This document shows positions 43,852 to 56,420 of a stretch of DNA of 64,000 nt, piece by piece. How positions within the stretch are numbered: the stretch's first letter is position 1; every line of letters starts with the position of its first letter. The translations under genes and the position numbers were made by a program. Below the pieces are notes generated by a model. The model worked only from the letters and a program-made list of their open reading frames with translations, made no database searches and was not told where the DNA came from. The DNA lies in NCBI GenBank assembly GCA_030278955.1, contig JAOANR010000001.1, forward strand, positions 26,603,120-26,667,119. The letters are read 5' to 3'. Source of the stretch: Hygrophila difformis. Its lineage: Eukaryota; Streptophyta; Magnoliopsida; Lamiales; Acanthaceae.

Positions 43852-45415
43852 CATGGCCGACCAAACCAGCCAGATATGCGGTTCCTTGCGCGAGGGAAGC
43901 CCACCGGCACCCGGTACTACTATGGCACCAAGCACCTCTTACCCAGGACCGTCAGGAGGACAACAGCGAAGGTGGGGAAACACCCCTGGCCAGCCGCCAT
44001 TCCAGGACTCCGGAAGCGTGGCCAACATGTTTCCACTCTCATATCAGGCTGCCTACACTTTTACTCCAACGGCACCCAGCATGCCGAATTCGGGTTACGC
44101 GGCACCTCCCGTGCCAGTATATGCTCCATCAAGCCCTTTGATGGCAACCAGCGCTGCACAAAGCTGCATGGCGGCCGGACCTAGCATGGCGCCAAGACAG
44201 GCGGCACCTCATGTGCCGAACATCCCGACAGCACCTTATGTGGCGGCTCATCTCAACCCGGGTTGGATGCCACCAACCCTAGGGGGGCAAGCTCCACAGA
44301 CAGGTGGAGTGATGGCGGCTCCCATGGTGCAGGCCGCCACTCCTATCCACGCGGCACAGGCCGCCACTCCTATCCACACAGGAGGATACGCTCCACAACC
44401 ATGTGGAGCACCCACAACACCTGTCGTCATGCCTCATACGCAGACACCAGTTATTTCACCGGAGTTGCTTGCGGACATGATGCAGCAGCACTTTGGAATA
44501 CAGCTAAAGCCGATGGAGCGGCCTACGTACCGGAAGCCATATCCGGACTGTGTAGACACCATGCAGCCCTATCCAAGGGGTTTCAAGATGCCGGAATTCA
44601 CTTCTTTTTCAGGAGATGAGGGCAAGTCCACAGTGGAACACATCGGAAGGTTCACTGCCCAGTGCGGGGAAGCAGCGGCCAATGACTGGCTGAAGTTAAG
44701 ATTGTTTAGTTCATCCCTCACCGGACCTGCCTTCGCATGGTTTGCCTCACTGCGGCCTAACTCAATCCAGAATTGGGCCGATCTCGAACGTGCATTCTAT
44801 GACAGGTTTTACACTCCACTGTCTCAGGTAAGCCTTGCAGACCTCACTAATGCTAAACAATATGCCGATGAAGCGGCAAGCTCTTTTATTAGTAGATTAC
44901 AACGGCTAAAAGGCCGATGTTCCATAACAATCCCGCAAAGGGAAATAGCCAATATTGCAGTGGCCAACATGCTACCAAGACTAAAAGAACATTTAATTGT
45001 GCAGGATGCAACTGACCTTGCCCAGCTGGCCGAGAGAGCGGCCCGCTTGGAAAAGTTCCTGGAGGAACAAGAGGGGAGACGTCCTACACGTCGAGTCCAC
45101 TTCGAGGAAGTGATAGTCAGCGACGAAGAGGACGAACCAGTGGAAGTGGCTGTTGCAGAATTAATCCAGACATCCAAGCCACATACTTGTGCAGCCCTTA
45201 ATCCGCCTAGACAAAGGGAAGCCAAATATAAACCTGAAGAGGATCTCTTTGATATGAGCAAGGCGGACCAAGTGTTCGATGCCTTACTCAAAGATCGCGT
45301 GATTAAGCTACCTGAGGGGCAGAAGTTGCAAGCGGCCGAAAACATTCGGGGCCGATCATTTTGTAAGTGGCACAACTCATACACTCATAGCATTACCAAA
45401 ATGCCGGAGTTTTAA
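43852..45415 (+). pseudogene. Tat element gag, main part
   Basis: In phase with 24470-24712 across the Athila insertion. About 200 residues rich in Pro/Ala/Thr/Met (TPIHAAQAATPIHTGGYAPQ) are followed by the Gag domain: YPRGFKMPEFTSFSGDEG, LRLFSSSLTGPAFAWFASLR and YDRFYTPLSQVS, with an acidic helical tail. It ends at 45415 because of one extra A in the run at about 45399. One base less would continue into the next frame (CRSFKTAIQNKIKEGRL). Retrotransposon capsid protein, now inactive. Confidence 0.8.
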
Positions 45416-45419
45416 GACT

Positions 45420-47831
45420 GCCATACAAAATAAGATTAAAGAAGGGCGTTTGAAAATTGCAGGTATGAAAGTGGACCTGGATCCGTTCCCACAACTTCGT
45501 GTGGGTGCGGCTGGACTTGTTCCAAACCCAGATGATGGCAGCTCTAGTAGCCGGGTGGATCAAGAAGGGGAACACGTTGAGATCGATGAACAAGATGACG
45601 ACTTGTTATCGGATGAATCTGACACTGAGAAAGAGAAAGAGAAGGAGTTGTATAGCAAGCAGCCTAGGTTCAAACACATGACTAAGGAGGACTTTGCAAG
45701 AGTCCTGAAAGCTGAGGAGAAGGAACATCAGAAGAGGAGGAATCCTCCATTGAGGATTGAAATTCCAAAACCTGCTATGGAGATACGCGACAATGGGAAG
45801 AACCAGCCTGCCACTCGGGATTACATGCAGGGAGTGGAAGTGGTGCCAACTTTGATGAGGCATCCAGAACATCCTGCTGAGGCTGATAGATGGATGAGGA
45901 ACAGGACAGGAGGCAAGATTACCCAAAAGGAGCCGCCACATATGACCAAGAGTCAGTACAGGCGAGCTCAAAGAAGATATGCCGAGGAGATACGACAATG
46001 GGAAGCCCAGATTCATAAGTTGGAATCTTCCAAGCCTCGGAAACCAGTACAACCCACCTACTTCAGATCTCCAGGGAAAACCTCCGAACAGCGGAGGCCT
46101 GTCCATGAGAGACTACATTTTCCGGATGGGAAGCCTCTGTACAGGAAGCACAGTTCCCCCATACCACCTCGAAGGCCTGTGCACGAGCGGCTTAGAGATG
46201 ATAGGGGGAGGTCACATGAGGCCTTGAGAAGGCTGCATCCTCCATCACCTCCCTCCAGGAGGCCGCATCCACCATCATCTCTCTCCAGGAGGCCACATCA
46301 TCCATCACCTCCCTCCAGGAGAAGGCCACATCCTCCATCACCTCCCTCCAGGAGGCCACATCCACCATCACCTCCCGCTAGGAGACCAGTGCGGGAGAGG
46401 TTGCAATGGGAAGAGCGGCAGCATCTGGTGGCATCTCAACCTGAGACCACAGAATCTAGCAATCGACAAACAGCTTCCAGGAACAAAGGCAAAGCGGCCG
46501 CCATAGCCGAACCAAGTGAAGGAAAACACGGAAGCAAATCTTGGGCAGGTAAATTCATGGAAAGGTTGGATCGTATGGGTGAACCTGGCGAAACTACTGT
46601 AAGGGAGCTTGCTATGTGGAAGGTACTTACCAGATACATGGCTTACATAGCGGCCCACCAGGCCGGCGAGTTGGGGAGCGAACCCGACAGTTATGAGGGG
46701 TTCCTCACTTATTGCAAAATTCTAGATGAACCCAAACAGACAAAGACGTAACCTGCAGCTCAGACAAGTAGCGAGGTTGCACAGATAAGCTTCGGGGCAG
46801 TCATTCCCGAAGATTTGGAAGCTGCATTGGGAATTAACATAGAAGAGCCTAAAGTCGGTATCAACGCTGCAGGTGTCACGACGGAAGATCTCGACATGTT
46901 AGACAACATGGAACTCGATGAGGAGGCCAATATGAATGATGAGCAAACCAACTTGGATGAAGCTTTCTGGGTCGGTTTGGAGGAGGACCTCAAGGAAGCA
47001 GGTTATGAGTATGAGCAAGAAGAGAGGCCATCAGATCCTGTTGTGCCTAAGCAAATCGTGGGACTGGCAGCAGATGAAGATGCCAGTGATGCGGAATCCG
47101 AGATATGGGATGAAGAAGAGCCATCGTTTGCCAGGCTCATTGAAGAAATGGATGAGATGATAGCGGAGTTATCACACCCAACTAGATCTCTACTTGAGGA
47201 GTTAGGTGGTCAGTCTGCACAGAGGCCAATGTTTCCACAGTCCGCCAAACCAGAAGCATCTCAGACCAGGCAGTTGAAACCTCTGTATATCAAAGCTCAC
47301 ATTGATGGGCGTCCGGTGAATAGGGTGTTCGTCGACAACGGGGCAGCAGCAAATGTAATGCCAATGTCCACTTTGAAAAAGATCGGCAAGAGTGAGAAGG
47401 ACCTCATCCCCACCAGGGTCAGGATGTGCAGCTTTGTGGGAGAAGCCACTCAGCCCGCGGGATTCATAACGGCGGACGTCACCGTGGGATCCAAGACAAT
47501 CAAAGTAGCGTTCTTTGTGGTAAAGTCGAGAACTTGCTACTCGGCATTACTAGGACGTGACTGGATTCACATGGCACAATGTGTGCCATCCACCTTACAC
47601 CAACAGTTGCTTATCTGGAATGATGATCAAATAGAGTTGGTGGAAGCGGCTCCCCAACCCTTCGTAGGACACGACCGCAACAACGATGAGGCGGTCTTTT
47701 ACTTAGAAGATGTCCAGCCTGCGTCAGCTTTGATTGGTGTAGACTTAGACCTCGAGTCCATCGACTTCACTTCTAGCGGCTTCAAGCTACATCCGGTAGA
47801 CAGCCGATCCGAGTCCTCAAACTCCACATGA
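45420..47831 (+). pseudogene. Tat element Gag C-terminus and aspartic protease
   Basis: One frame with a single TAA at 46749-46751 (probably CAA originally). The first part is charged and contains a tandem Pro/Arg/His repeat (RRPHPPSPPS units at about 46250-46385). The protease follows at about 47280-47650 with FVDNGAAANVMPMS at the active site (Asn where Thr/Ser is common) and LLGRDWIH. The stop TGA at 47829-47831 overlaps the ATG of the next frame (47828). Confidence 0.75.
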
Positions 47832-49249
47832 TGAATAGCCAAGACATCTATAAAGACTTGCTGCAGCGGCTCGCCACCACTGAGATGATGATGGGTTCCG
47901 AAGACAAGTCCAAGAGTCTAAATGATAAAAGGCCATCTGAGTGGCCATCCCCTGTGAAGCGGACACTGCCTAGTCCGGAAGCTAAGGAACCACTTGTGGA
48001 AATCAACCTTGGAACCGATACAGAGCCAAAACTCACCAAGGTAAGCGCTTCATTGCCCGAGGAAGAGCGGCACCAACTAGTGGAGCTGATTCAGAAATAC
48101 AAAGACTGTTTTGCGTGGCAGTATACAGACATGTCAGGACTCTCAAGAGAACTTGTGGAGCACAAGTTGCCATCCCATCCTGAGTTCAGACCTCACAAGC
48201 AACCACCTAGAAGTTTTGATCCAGACACCATCCCAAAGGTAAAGGCCGAGATTGAAAAGCTTTTTAGAGCAGGTTACATTGGAACGTGTCGCTATGTAGA
48301 GTAGCTTGCAAATATTGTACCTGTTGTGAAGAAAAATGATCAATTAAGAGTCTGTATAGATTTTTGAAATTTAAACTTGGCTACACCCAAGGATGAGTAT
48401 GTAATGCCTATGGCCGATATGCTTGTTGATGCGGCCGCCGGCTACAAATTTTTGTCATTAATGGATGGTTATTCTGGATACAATCAAATCTTTATTTCTG
48501 AATCTGATGTACATAAAACTGCTTTTCGTTGCCCGGGACCTGTCGGCATCTTCGAATGGGTGGTCATGCCTTTTGGCTTGAAGAATGCCGGAGCAACATA
48601 CCAAAGGGCGATGAACATGATTTTTCATGATCTAATTGGCCACACACTTGAAGTTTACATTGATGACATCGTAGTCAAGTCCTGTGAATTCGGCCAGCAC
48701 TTGGCCCATCTGGAGAACGCATTCATCCGAATGAGGCAACATGGATTGAAAATCAATCCAGCTAACTGTGCCTTCGGAGTGGCAGCAGGAAACTTCTTAG
48801 GTTTCCTGGTGCATGAAAGAGGTATCGAGGTAGATCACAACAAGGCGAAGGCCATCTTGGAGGCCCGCGCACCATCCAATCTCAAGGAGTTACAGTCGCT
48901 GAAAGGCAAGATTAACTTCTTAAGGAGATTCATTGCTAATGCCGCAGGAAAGATGAAGGCGTTCACTACCTTGCTTAAAGGGAGGAAGAATGAAACATTT
49001 CTATGGACAGCTGGACATCAAGCGGCCTGCGAAGAGATAAAGAAAGTATTGAGCAATCCTCCAGTGTTAGTACCGCCAAGGCAAGGAATACCTCTAAAGA
49101 TATATGTGTCAGCCTCCGAAGAATCCATCGGATGTCTACTTGCGCAGGATGATAAAGTCGGCAGGGAAAGGGCTATCTACTACCTCAGCAAGACTCTACA
49201 AGGGCCGGAGGTGAGATACACTGCACTAAAAAATTATGTTACGCCCTAG
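47828..49249 (+). pseudogene. Tat element reverse transcriptase and first RNase H
   Basis: Starts at an ATG overlapping the protease stop, which may be the original arrangement for pol translation in this element. TAG at 48302-48304 and TGA at 48365-48367 interrupt the N-terminal fingers. Beyond them DGYSGYNQI, MPFGLKNAGATYQRAMN and the catalytic YIDDIVVKS are intact, followed by the connection domain and an RNase H start (YVSASEESIGCLL). A missing A near 49228 shifts frame. Confidence 0.8.
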
Positions 49250-49900
49250 TGTACTCCTGCAGTAAATTAGAACACTACATGCTGCCAAGGACGGTCCAAG
49301 TAGTGGCTCCATTCGACTTGGTGAGGACACTCCTGCATAAGCCAGCACTGAAGGGTCGCCAGGCAAAATGGGCTATGAAGATTAGTCCCTTTACTCTTGT
49401 GCACGTCCCTCAGAAAGCTGTCAAAGGACAAGCTTTAGCTGATTTCTTAGCTCAACATCCCTCATTGACAGTGCTAGAAGATCCCAAAGAGGCGTCCTTC
49501 ATAGGATTTGAACCTTGGGAATTGACTTTTGATGGGTCGTGTGCAAGCAACGGCTGGGGAGCCGGTATTACTATCACTAGCCCTCGGGGATAGCACTGGA
49601 AATTGGCTCGAGAATTGGAACCAGGCACCACCAACAATCAAGCGGAGTATGAAGCGTTAATATTCGGCATAGAGACAACATTGCTTAAGGGTGCAAAATC
49701 CATTACAATTTTTGGAGATTTCCAAGTTATCCTGAGGCAATTAATAGGAGAATACGAATGCAAGAGTCCAAGTCTGATTAAATGCTATGAGACAGCATTA
49801 GAACTCCTGTCCAAATTTTCGGACGTTACCATCACCCACGTGCCTAGAAGTTAAAATCAAGCGGCCAACGAAGCTGCCCAACTTGCTTCAGGTTGGCAGA
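49250..49900 (+). pseudogene. Tat element second (archaeal-type) RNase H region
   Basis: After the frameshift: ARH-type motifs WELTFDGSCASNGWGAG, then past a TAG at 49591-49593, TTNNQAEYEALIFGIE and IFGDFQVILRQL, with a TAA at 49852-49854. A second RNase H downstream of the normal one is a known property of the Tat clade. Broken by two stops. Confidence 0.75.
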
Positions 49901-51245
49901 CAGGTCGCCCTAGGGGGCACCCTGCATAGCCGCCATCACACACGAGCCTGAAGACCAATAAGAAGTCCAACCCCAACATTCAAATGATGATTGGAGGACT
50001 GAAATCACACGATACCTCGAGAACCCATCGTCTGGAGGAAACAGCTCGCTAAAAATCAAAGCTTTGCGATACACATTGATAAATGGCGAATTATTCCGAA
50101 GGGCGGTCGATGGATTGCTGCTCAAATGTGTAGGCCCCGAAGAAGCTAAGCTGGTAATGGGAGAAGTCCACGAGGGGATATGTGGTTCCCATCGGGCAGG
50201 GCCTAGCATGAGATGGAATATTCATCGTCATGGGTACTTCTGGCCAACCATCATGGAAGACTGTATCCTCTATGCTCGAGGTTGCGAAGCTTGTCAGAAG
50301 CATGGTCCAATTCAAAGAGTACCGGCGGAGGAGTTACACACAGTCATCAAGCCTTGGCCATTCCGTGGCTGGGGGATGGACATCATTGGAAAAATTCATC
50401 CAGCGTCATCTAAAAACCATGCATTCATACTAGTGGCCACTGACTACTTCCCCAAATGGGTAGAAGCATGGCCAATGAGGAAAATCGACTAAAATGATGT
50501 AATTAGGTTCGTGACTGAGCTCATGCATCGATTTGGGATTCCCCAAACAATCACTGCGGATCAAGGAACTGTGTTCACCGGCGAAAAGTTCTTAGCTTTT
50601 GCTAAACAATTCGGGATTCGCATATATCACTCCACTCCATACTACCCCCAAGCTAACGGTCAAGCTGAGGCCACCAATAAGACCTTGATAAATATGATCA
50701 AGAAGGCAGTAGGCGAGAAATCAAGGAAGTGGCATGAGGCTCTGTCAGAAGTCCTATGGGCTTACAGAAACTCTAAATCTGCAGCCACTGGCTTCACACC
50801 ATACTACCTGACGTATGGTCATGATGCAGTTCTACCTTTCGAAATCAAAGTCCCCTCTTTAAGAGTGGCCCAGTAGCATCACTTAGGCTTAACTAAGTAT
50901 GAAAAGGCCATGTTGCAAGAGTTGGAGACAGCAGATTGTGACAAGCTTACCGCTCTGGAAAATATCCGACGCCAAAAGATGAGGATGGCGAGACATTACG
51001 ACAAGAGGGTTCGAGGCAAAACCTTTAGCGAGGGAGACCAAGTATGGAAGGTGATTCTACCCTCGGGAGTGCGTGACAATGAAACTGGCAAGTGGTCTCC
51101 AAATTGGGAAGGACCATTCATTGTTACGCAGAGACTACTCAATGGTACATATAAACTGATGGATATTGATGGTCAAGAACACAAACAAAGCATAAATGCA
51201 AAATATCTCAAGGTGTTCTATCCATCAGTCTGGGAATTTGAGTAA
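49901..51245 (+). pseudogene. Tat element integrase
   Basis: From about 50064 one frame with stops TAA 50490-50492 and TAG 50874-50876, both where Gln is likely. Zinc-finger residues surround CGSHRAGPSMRW and CEACQKHG. The core has WGMDIIGKI, TADQGTVF and EATNKTLINM, and the C-terminal domain has GDQVWKVIL and NWEGPFIV. Integration enzyme, non-functional here. Confidence 0.8.
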
Positions 51246-52803
51246 GAAACATAAATGCATCAAAAATGGCCAATCACAAGCTCGGCCACAAAGTAGCAGT
51301 AATATCCTAAAACAGAGACAAGAGAAAAGCAAGTGACCGCTCCCAGAAAACTGGAAGACGGCCAAGGCGCGGCCCTCTTGCCTGGTGGCGGCCTCCAGGG
51401 GAGAGTGGCCAAGGTTGGCGGCCTCTTGGGTGACGATGGCGGCCTGCCCGGAAGAGGACGGCGGCTGATGGCTCCGGGCGGCCTGAGCTGATGGGATGGC
51501 GGCCTGAACAGTGGCGGATGGTGTCCCCTGAGTGGCGGCCAATGACTACTCGGGGTGACGATCGGAGGCGGCCTGAGTCACAGGGGTGGCGGCCTGGACA
51601 GCGGCGGCCAATGAGGACCCGGGCTGATGAGGGGCGGCCTGAGCCAAGGAAGTGGTGGCCCGTATAGTGTCGTCTACTAGATCCTATATCATGAGTAAAG
51701 CGTGCAACTCTAGGTTAGCCGCCTAACATCTAAGCATGATCTTCTACGTTCTCTAAGTTCAATGTCATCAGCTTATATCTTCTATGTTCTCTAAGTCCTA
51801 TGTCAGTAATGTGATAGGCAGTCACAAGCAAGTTAGAATGAGTGATATTGCTATATTCTATGTCATCGCACATAGAAGGCACGAATCTACTATACAGACA
51901 GGAATACAGCAAAATCAAAAGCAAGGTGACACACATACAGAATTCAATCCCACATTTACCATATACTTCAGAAATACCAAATTCTTAAGTTATCTATCCA
52001 TGATACTATTTCAACCCATAAGATAAGCCTCCATCAAGACTTTACATAACAAAACAAGGACAACGGACTAACCTGATCCATTAAGCTGTGGGCGGCCTCG
52101 AGTGAAGACTGGCAGGTGGCGGCCAAGGCGTCAAGGGGGCGGCCTTCGTGCGAGTGGCGGCCTCGGGGCAGGCGGCTTCGTTGGTGGCGACCTGTGCAGG
52201 TAGCGGCAGCCTCCCGAGCTAAAAGTGGCGGCCTCGTGTGGGAAAAGGATGGCAGCGGCGGCGGCCTCTAAGGCCTAAGGTGGCGGCCTCTCCAAGCCAA
52301 GGCGAGCGGCCTCAAAGGATGAAGAGGGCGGCCTCGAATGATGAAGTGGGCGGCCTCTCGGAAGCGGCAGCGGCTTCGGTGGGGCGGCCAAGGGGTGAAG
52401 CGGGCGGCCTCTTGAAGTCGGGCGGCCTCTTGAAGCGGGCGGCCTCTTGGAGCGGTGGCGGCCTCGAGTGCGGCCTCCTGGGTGAGCGGCGGCCTCAAGG
52501 TGAAGGCGGCCTCCGGAACAGCAGCGGCGGCCTCCGGGACAGCAGCGACGGCCTTCGGGTGTGGCGACGATGGCGGCCTCGGAAAGGAGAGTGTCGGCGG
52601 CTTGGCTCAATATGGGCGACTTCCCGGCGATGGATTCCCGCGGCGGCGGCCGGATTTCTTTGGTGGTGGCCGGCGGAGAAGAGAGGAGAGGAGAGAAGAA
52701 AATTTGGAAAGTGAATGGGCCTTAATGGGCTTCAGATCCTAAAACTACAGCGCGCAAATTTGTCTTAAAATGCTAATCAGACAAAATGCGCGAGGAGGGC
52801 ATC
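51246..52803 (+). repeat. 3' untranslated region with GGCGGCCT array
   Basis: Two blocks (51360-51665 and 52090-52650) are built from irregularly spaced GGCGGCCT/GGCGGCCTC units, mostly 15-30 bp apart, giving very high GC and Ala/Gly/Arg-rich open frames on both strands that I do not consider genes. Between them lies ordinary AT-rich DNA with a tandem pair around 51730-51810 (CTTCTA(C/T)GTTCTCTAAGT). Tat elements are known to carry tandem repeats in this position. The polypurine stretch GCGAGGAGGGCATC precedes the LTR. Confidence 0.7.
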
Positions 52804-53366
52804 TGTTAACCCAGCAATATGTGTTAAGGCCCAATGGAATCATTTATCTAAAGTTTCCGGCCTAGTCTGTGACAAGATATATCCGGGGAAAGGATGGGCG
52901 GCCCAGTCCGGAAGAGAAGTTCCATGGCCTGGTATGTGAAGAATCCTCAAGCTTCACACGTGAATCATCAAATAGAGAAACATATCGAGATGAGACGCCA
53001 ATAAATCATGGTGAGGTGCCAAATAAGGAAGTAAATCATGGTATAGCATCAGATAAGGAAACTGATCTAGAGACGGATCGGAGGAGCGTCAACAGATTTG
53101 AAGGAGGCTTGAGGACTCACACCATGATAAACATACAAAGCGGCCTCATATGAAGGGACATCTCCAATTTCTCCTCAGAGAGCCGTTTTTTACTTTATTT
53201 TACTTTCTTTATTGCTTTCCTGCATTTTACTGCTTTCAGTATTTTTCGATTCCTTTACAGCTTTTCTTTCAATTCCTGTAATCTTTCCTCCATTTTTTCT
53301 GTAATCTTTCCCCAAGTTCTTCAATAAAAGAATTATTCTTTTATCCCAAGATTTTCAGCGTTAACA
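52804..53366 (+). repeat. 3' LTR of the Tat element
   Basis: 563 bp with the same ends as the 5' LTR. Scattered substitutions and one indel (GCCAAATAAGG against GCCAATAAGG). Followed by CATAG. Confidence 0.92.
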
Positions 53367-53371
53367 CATAG

Positions 53372-54580
53372 CCCTCCAAAGTGCATCTTTCTCTAGCTTC
53401 TCTTGGCAACAGCAAGGGCAGAGGAGGGTACATTCGAAACCTTTCCTTAATAACTGCTTTTAGGTGTGGAAGTTTATCAAGATCCTCATCGACAACATGG
53501 CCTTTTTCCCCCCACCGACTCTCTAATTTGTTGTTTCAACTTTTTCATGACATTGGGCCCCTTCATTAGGGCTGTCATCGTCCAAACTATGGACACCGCA
53601 GTTGTGTCTGTTCCTGCAACTAATATGTCCTACAAAACAGGAAATATTTCAGATTTGCCAATATAGATATCATTGTATAAAATTAGAGCTGTAACAACTT
53701 TGGCAAATTCAGGAGTGTTTGAGTATGGGAAGATTACAAATAACAAGGGTTTGATGTGATCCCATCTGAGGTGAACTGAATCCAATTCTTATTCTTTAAG
53801 ATTGATCAATAAATCGATGATATCATCCGCTTTGTCACAGTTTTTTCACCCCATCACTATCTAGATGCTCATTTATGAGCTCCTCGTAGAATAAATCCAG
53901 ATTCTTGCAAATAGTTTCAAGCCGTGCAATCACTCCCGTGAGCTTATCCACCCAACGAAACCTTGGAAAGTAATCCGATACAAAAAATGTGCCCGCCATG
54001 GCCACAGCCTCTTTTAGGAGCTCATCAAACCTCTGCCTTTCGAGCCCTTCCGCATCGTATCGTTTACCAAAAGCAATTTGGCACATCAGAGTGCTCGACA
54101 GGGCCATGGCAAGATGATTCATATGGGCAACTTCACCAGAAGAAGATGTAATCCGTGAAACTATTATATGCGAGATTTCATCCTCACGAATTCAGCGGAA
54201 GGATTGGATCTTCATCGAGCTAAACAAGTGAACCGTTATGATCTTCCTCATTTCCCTCCAATACTTGTTGTAGGGTGAAAAAGCTATGTCCACTCCATTG
54301 TAGGTCAGTCTCCGCTGCCCAAGTAGCGCGGGCCTACTGCAAAATGCCAAGTCCTGTGTTTTCAACACTTCTTTCGCCAATTTAGCCAACGAAATTATAA
54401 GCATGGGTACAGATCCCAATTTCATTTGCATAAGGAGGTCACATTTCTTGGATAGTTTCCAAAGGTTATAGGTAGACATGGGGATGCCTGGTTTTGGCAA
54501 ATTGGTGGAGGTTTCCAATCAATGGCACACCAGGAGGGCCTGTTGGAGTATTGGATTTTGATCCACTTTGGTACCTGAGT
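53372..54580 (-). pseudogene. P450 pseudogene copy B, N-terminal part to I-helix
   Basis: Continuation of 23575-23854 after the Tat insertion. On the minus strand from about 54580: the hinge GPPGVPLIGNLHQF, a frameshift, KLSKKCDLLMQMKLGSVP, FCSRPALLGQRRLTYNG, SPYNKYWREMRKI (helix C with its Trp and Arg), CQIAFGKRYDAEGLERQRF, then a short intron around 53630-53745 and the exon 2 start (ILVAGTD-like region). More complete at the N-terminus than copy A and similar to CYP71-clan enzymes of the CYP83/CYP71 type. Signal anchor and start codon were not found. Several stops make it inactive. Confidence 0.85.
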
Positions 54581-55418
54581 AGGAGATACAGTACGATAGT
54601 TATGGGACGGATTCGTCTAATTCGATATTTGTGGGAGTGTTCTGGAAATTGAAAAACTTATGGGACGATATGGGTTTTTCTTCCCTTTATAGAGTGGTAA
54701 CGAATCCGAAACAGCCCACTGATGATATATATTAGCGGAGGCTCGTCATAAGAGCTAATCGAAGAAGCAAAATGCAAAACGTTATCACTTGCGGACCGTA
54801 AAGCCCATAGCTAGGCTACGTTTCATTTGAAAATTTCTCCCAAAGGTTGATATTCAACAAGTGCATATAATATGTATAGCTTTTATTATTACTTCGGTAT
54901 GATTAGGCGACGGAACTAGACTTTAGAGCATGGGCCTAAGCTTTTTTAAAACAATGGAGCAAGAAAAAAAATTTAGTGCATAAAAAGTTATAGCTATATT
55001 AAAACGTCTCTATTCAAGTGTCATGGTTCTCACCACCACTTTCTCGTATTAGCATATAGCATATTTAGTATGTAAAAATAACATACAAAGAATGTACTCC
55101 TTACCAAACAATATGATTAGCATATTGATTGGTAAAATATGCTAAAATTCAATTCGCTCTCTATTCTACTGACATCCAAACAACGTTATTCTCTATCGTC
55201 TTTATGATCTCCAGGCCGATCCCTTGAGAGGTGTGCGGTAAGGAAATGTTTGTTCTATTGATTTTTTCTTAGATTGAATATGTAACAACCCAAGACAGGG
55301 TTTTAGTGAACATATAACTAGTACGCTTTGGAGTTTTAATTATAGGATAGGATGTCTACCTAAAAGAAATCAACCCGTATTAATGAATAGCATGTTGTAC
55401 TCTTTTTAAGTCATCGGT
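54581..55418. other. Intergenic DNA, remnant of long-TIR MITE at the start
   Basis: Bases 54593-54690 (ATAGTTATGGGACGGATTCG...) match one arm of the element at 61037-61316. No gene in the rest. Confidence 0.5.
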
Positions 55419-55947
55419 GGAAAAAATGTCAATTTGGTGCCGTAATTTTGCCAATTTTTCAAGTTGGTGCCATAAGTTTGGAGTTTTATAATTTGGTATC
55501 ATAGCCCTGCTAATGGCCTTGAAAATGGTCTCATAGGGCCTTAATCACCCACATTTGCTGATTTAGCATGAGATTATTATAAAAAATTAATTTAATTGTG
55601 TCATACAGGTGTCACATAGGCATTGAATGAGCATGACTACAAATATGAATACTTTCTAACCCATTTTCTGCATACTTGTAGACGGGGAATGAAACCATTA
55701 AATTAATATTAGAGTTAGAAAGTGTCCATATGTGTACCCAGTCAATGCCTACGTTGCAGCTACATGACATAATTAAATTAGTTATTTACACTAATCTCGC
55801 GCCACTCAACAAATGTGGGTGATTAATGCCCATGGGACCATTTTGGAGACCATTAGCAAAGTTATGATATCAAATTACAAAACTCTAAAGTTATAGCACC
55901 AAATTAAAAAGTGGGCAAAGTTAAGGCACCAAATTGGCATTTTATCC
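55419..55947. mobile_element. MULE-like MITE with long terminal inverted repeats
   Basis: The arms are inverted copies extending over more than 100 bp: GTCAATTTGGTGCCGTAATT on the left against GCCAATTTGGTGCCTTAACT from the right. The flanking 9 bp are nearly duplicated (GTCATCGGT / GTCATAGGT), in keeping with Mutator-type insertion. Non-coding. Confidence 0.65.
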
Positions 55948-56420
55948 TGTCATAGGTATTAGAAAAGATATTTGTAAGGTTATACTTATTTTAATCATTA
56001 TATGAAAAAATTTATAAAACTGTATATACAAATCCATTAGTTTTATTAGGTTCTTTTGGGAATATTCATTGTCGGCAAAGAACTAATATATTTCTTTTTT
56101 TATGAATTGGATTGAATTTGATATATGACGATTAAAGGGTTGTTTGATTTAATGGATCCAAAGGATTCGGAAAAATTAGTATTTATAAATCCTTCAAACT
56201 TTATGTTTCGAAAAACTTATTTATAGTAATTTATGTTTCGTAAAAACTTAATTTGGCAGGAAAAATATCAAAATTAAGGATTTTAAAATTTCCATCAGTT
56301 TAATTATGCCATTTTTTAGTTGATGATATTGCATTACTTCGAATTTTGGAAAATAGGGCATGGAAAGTATTCATATTAACTCATTGTATAACTATGTTTT
56401 ATTTTTTATACTTCATTCTA

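Larger units (their letters stand above)
23855..53366 (+). mobile_element. Tat/Retand-lineage Ty3/Gypsy element split by an Athila-like element
   Basis: LTRs at 23855-24416 and 52804-53366 (TGTTAACCCAG...GCGTTAACA), with TSD CATAG on both sides. Removing the inner 19.1-kb Athila insertion leaves roughly 10.4 kb: primer site, gag, protease, RT, RNase H, a second archaeal-type RNase H, integrase and a GGCGGCC-rich 3' untranslated region. The dual RNase H is a marker of the Tat lineage. At least ten stops or frameshifts in gag-pol make it non-autonomous. The LTRs differ at about 11-12 sites by eye. Confidence 0.9.

Noticed and set aside
52238..52742. Gly/Ala/Arg-rich ORFs in the GGCGGCCT arrays
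   Set aside because: Open in several frames on both strands owing to the repeat. Located in an element's 3' untranslated region.
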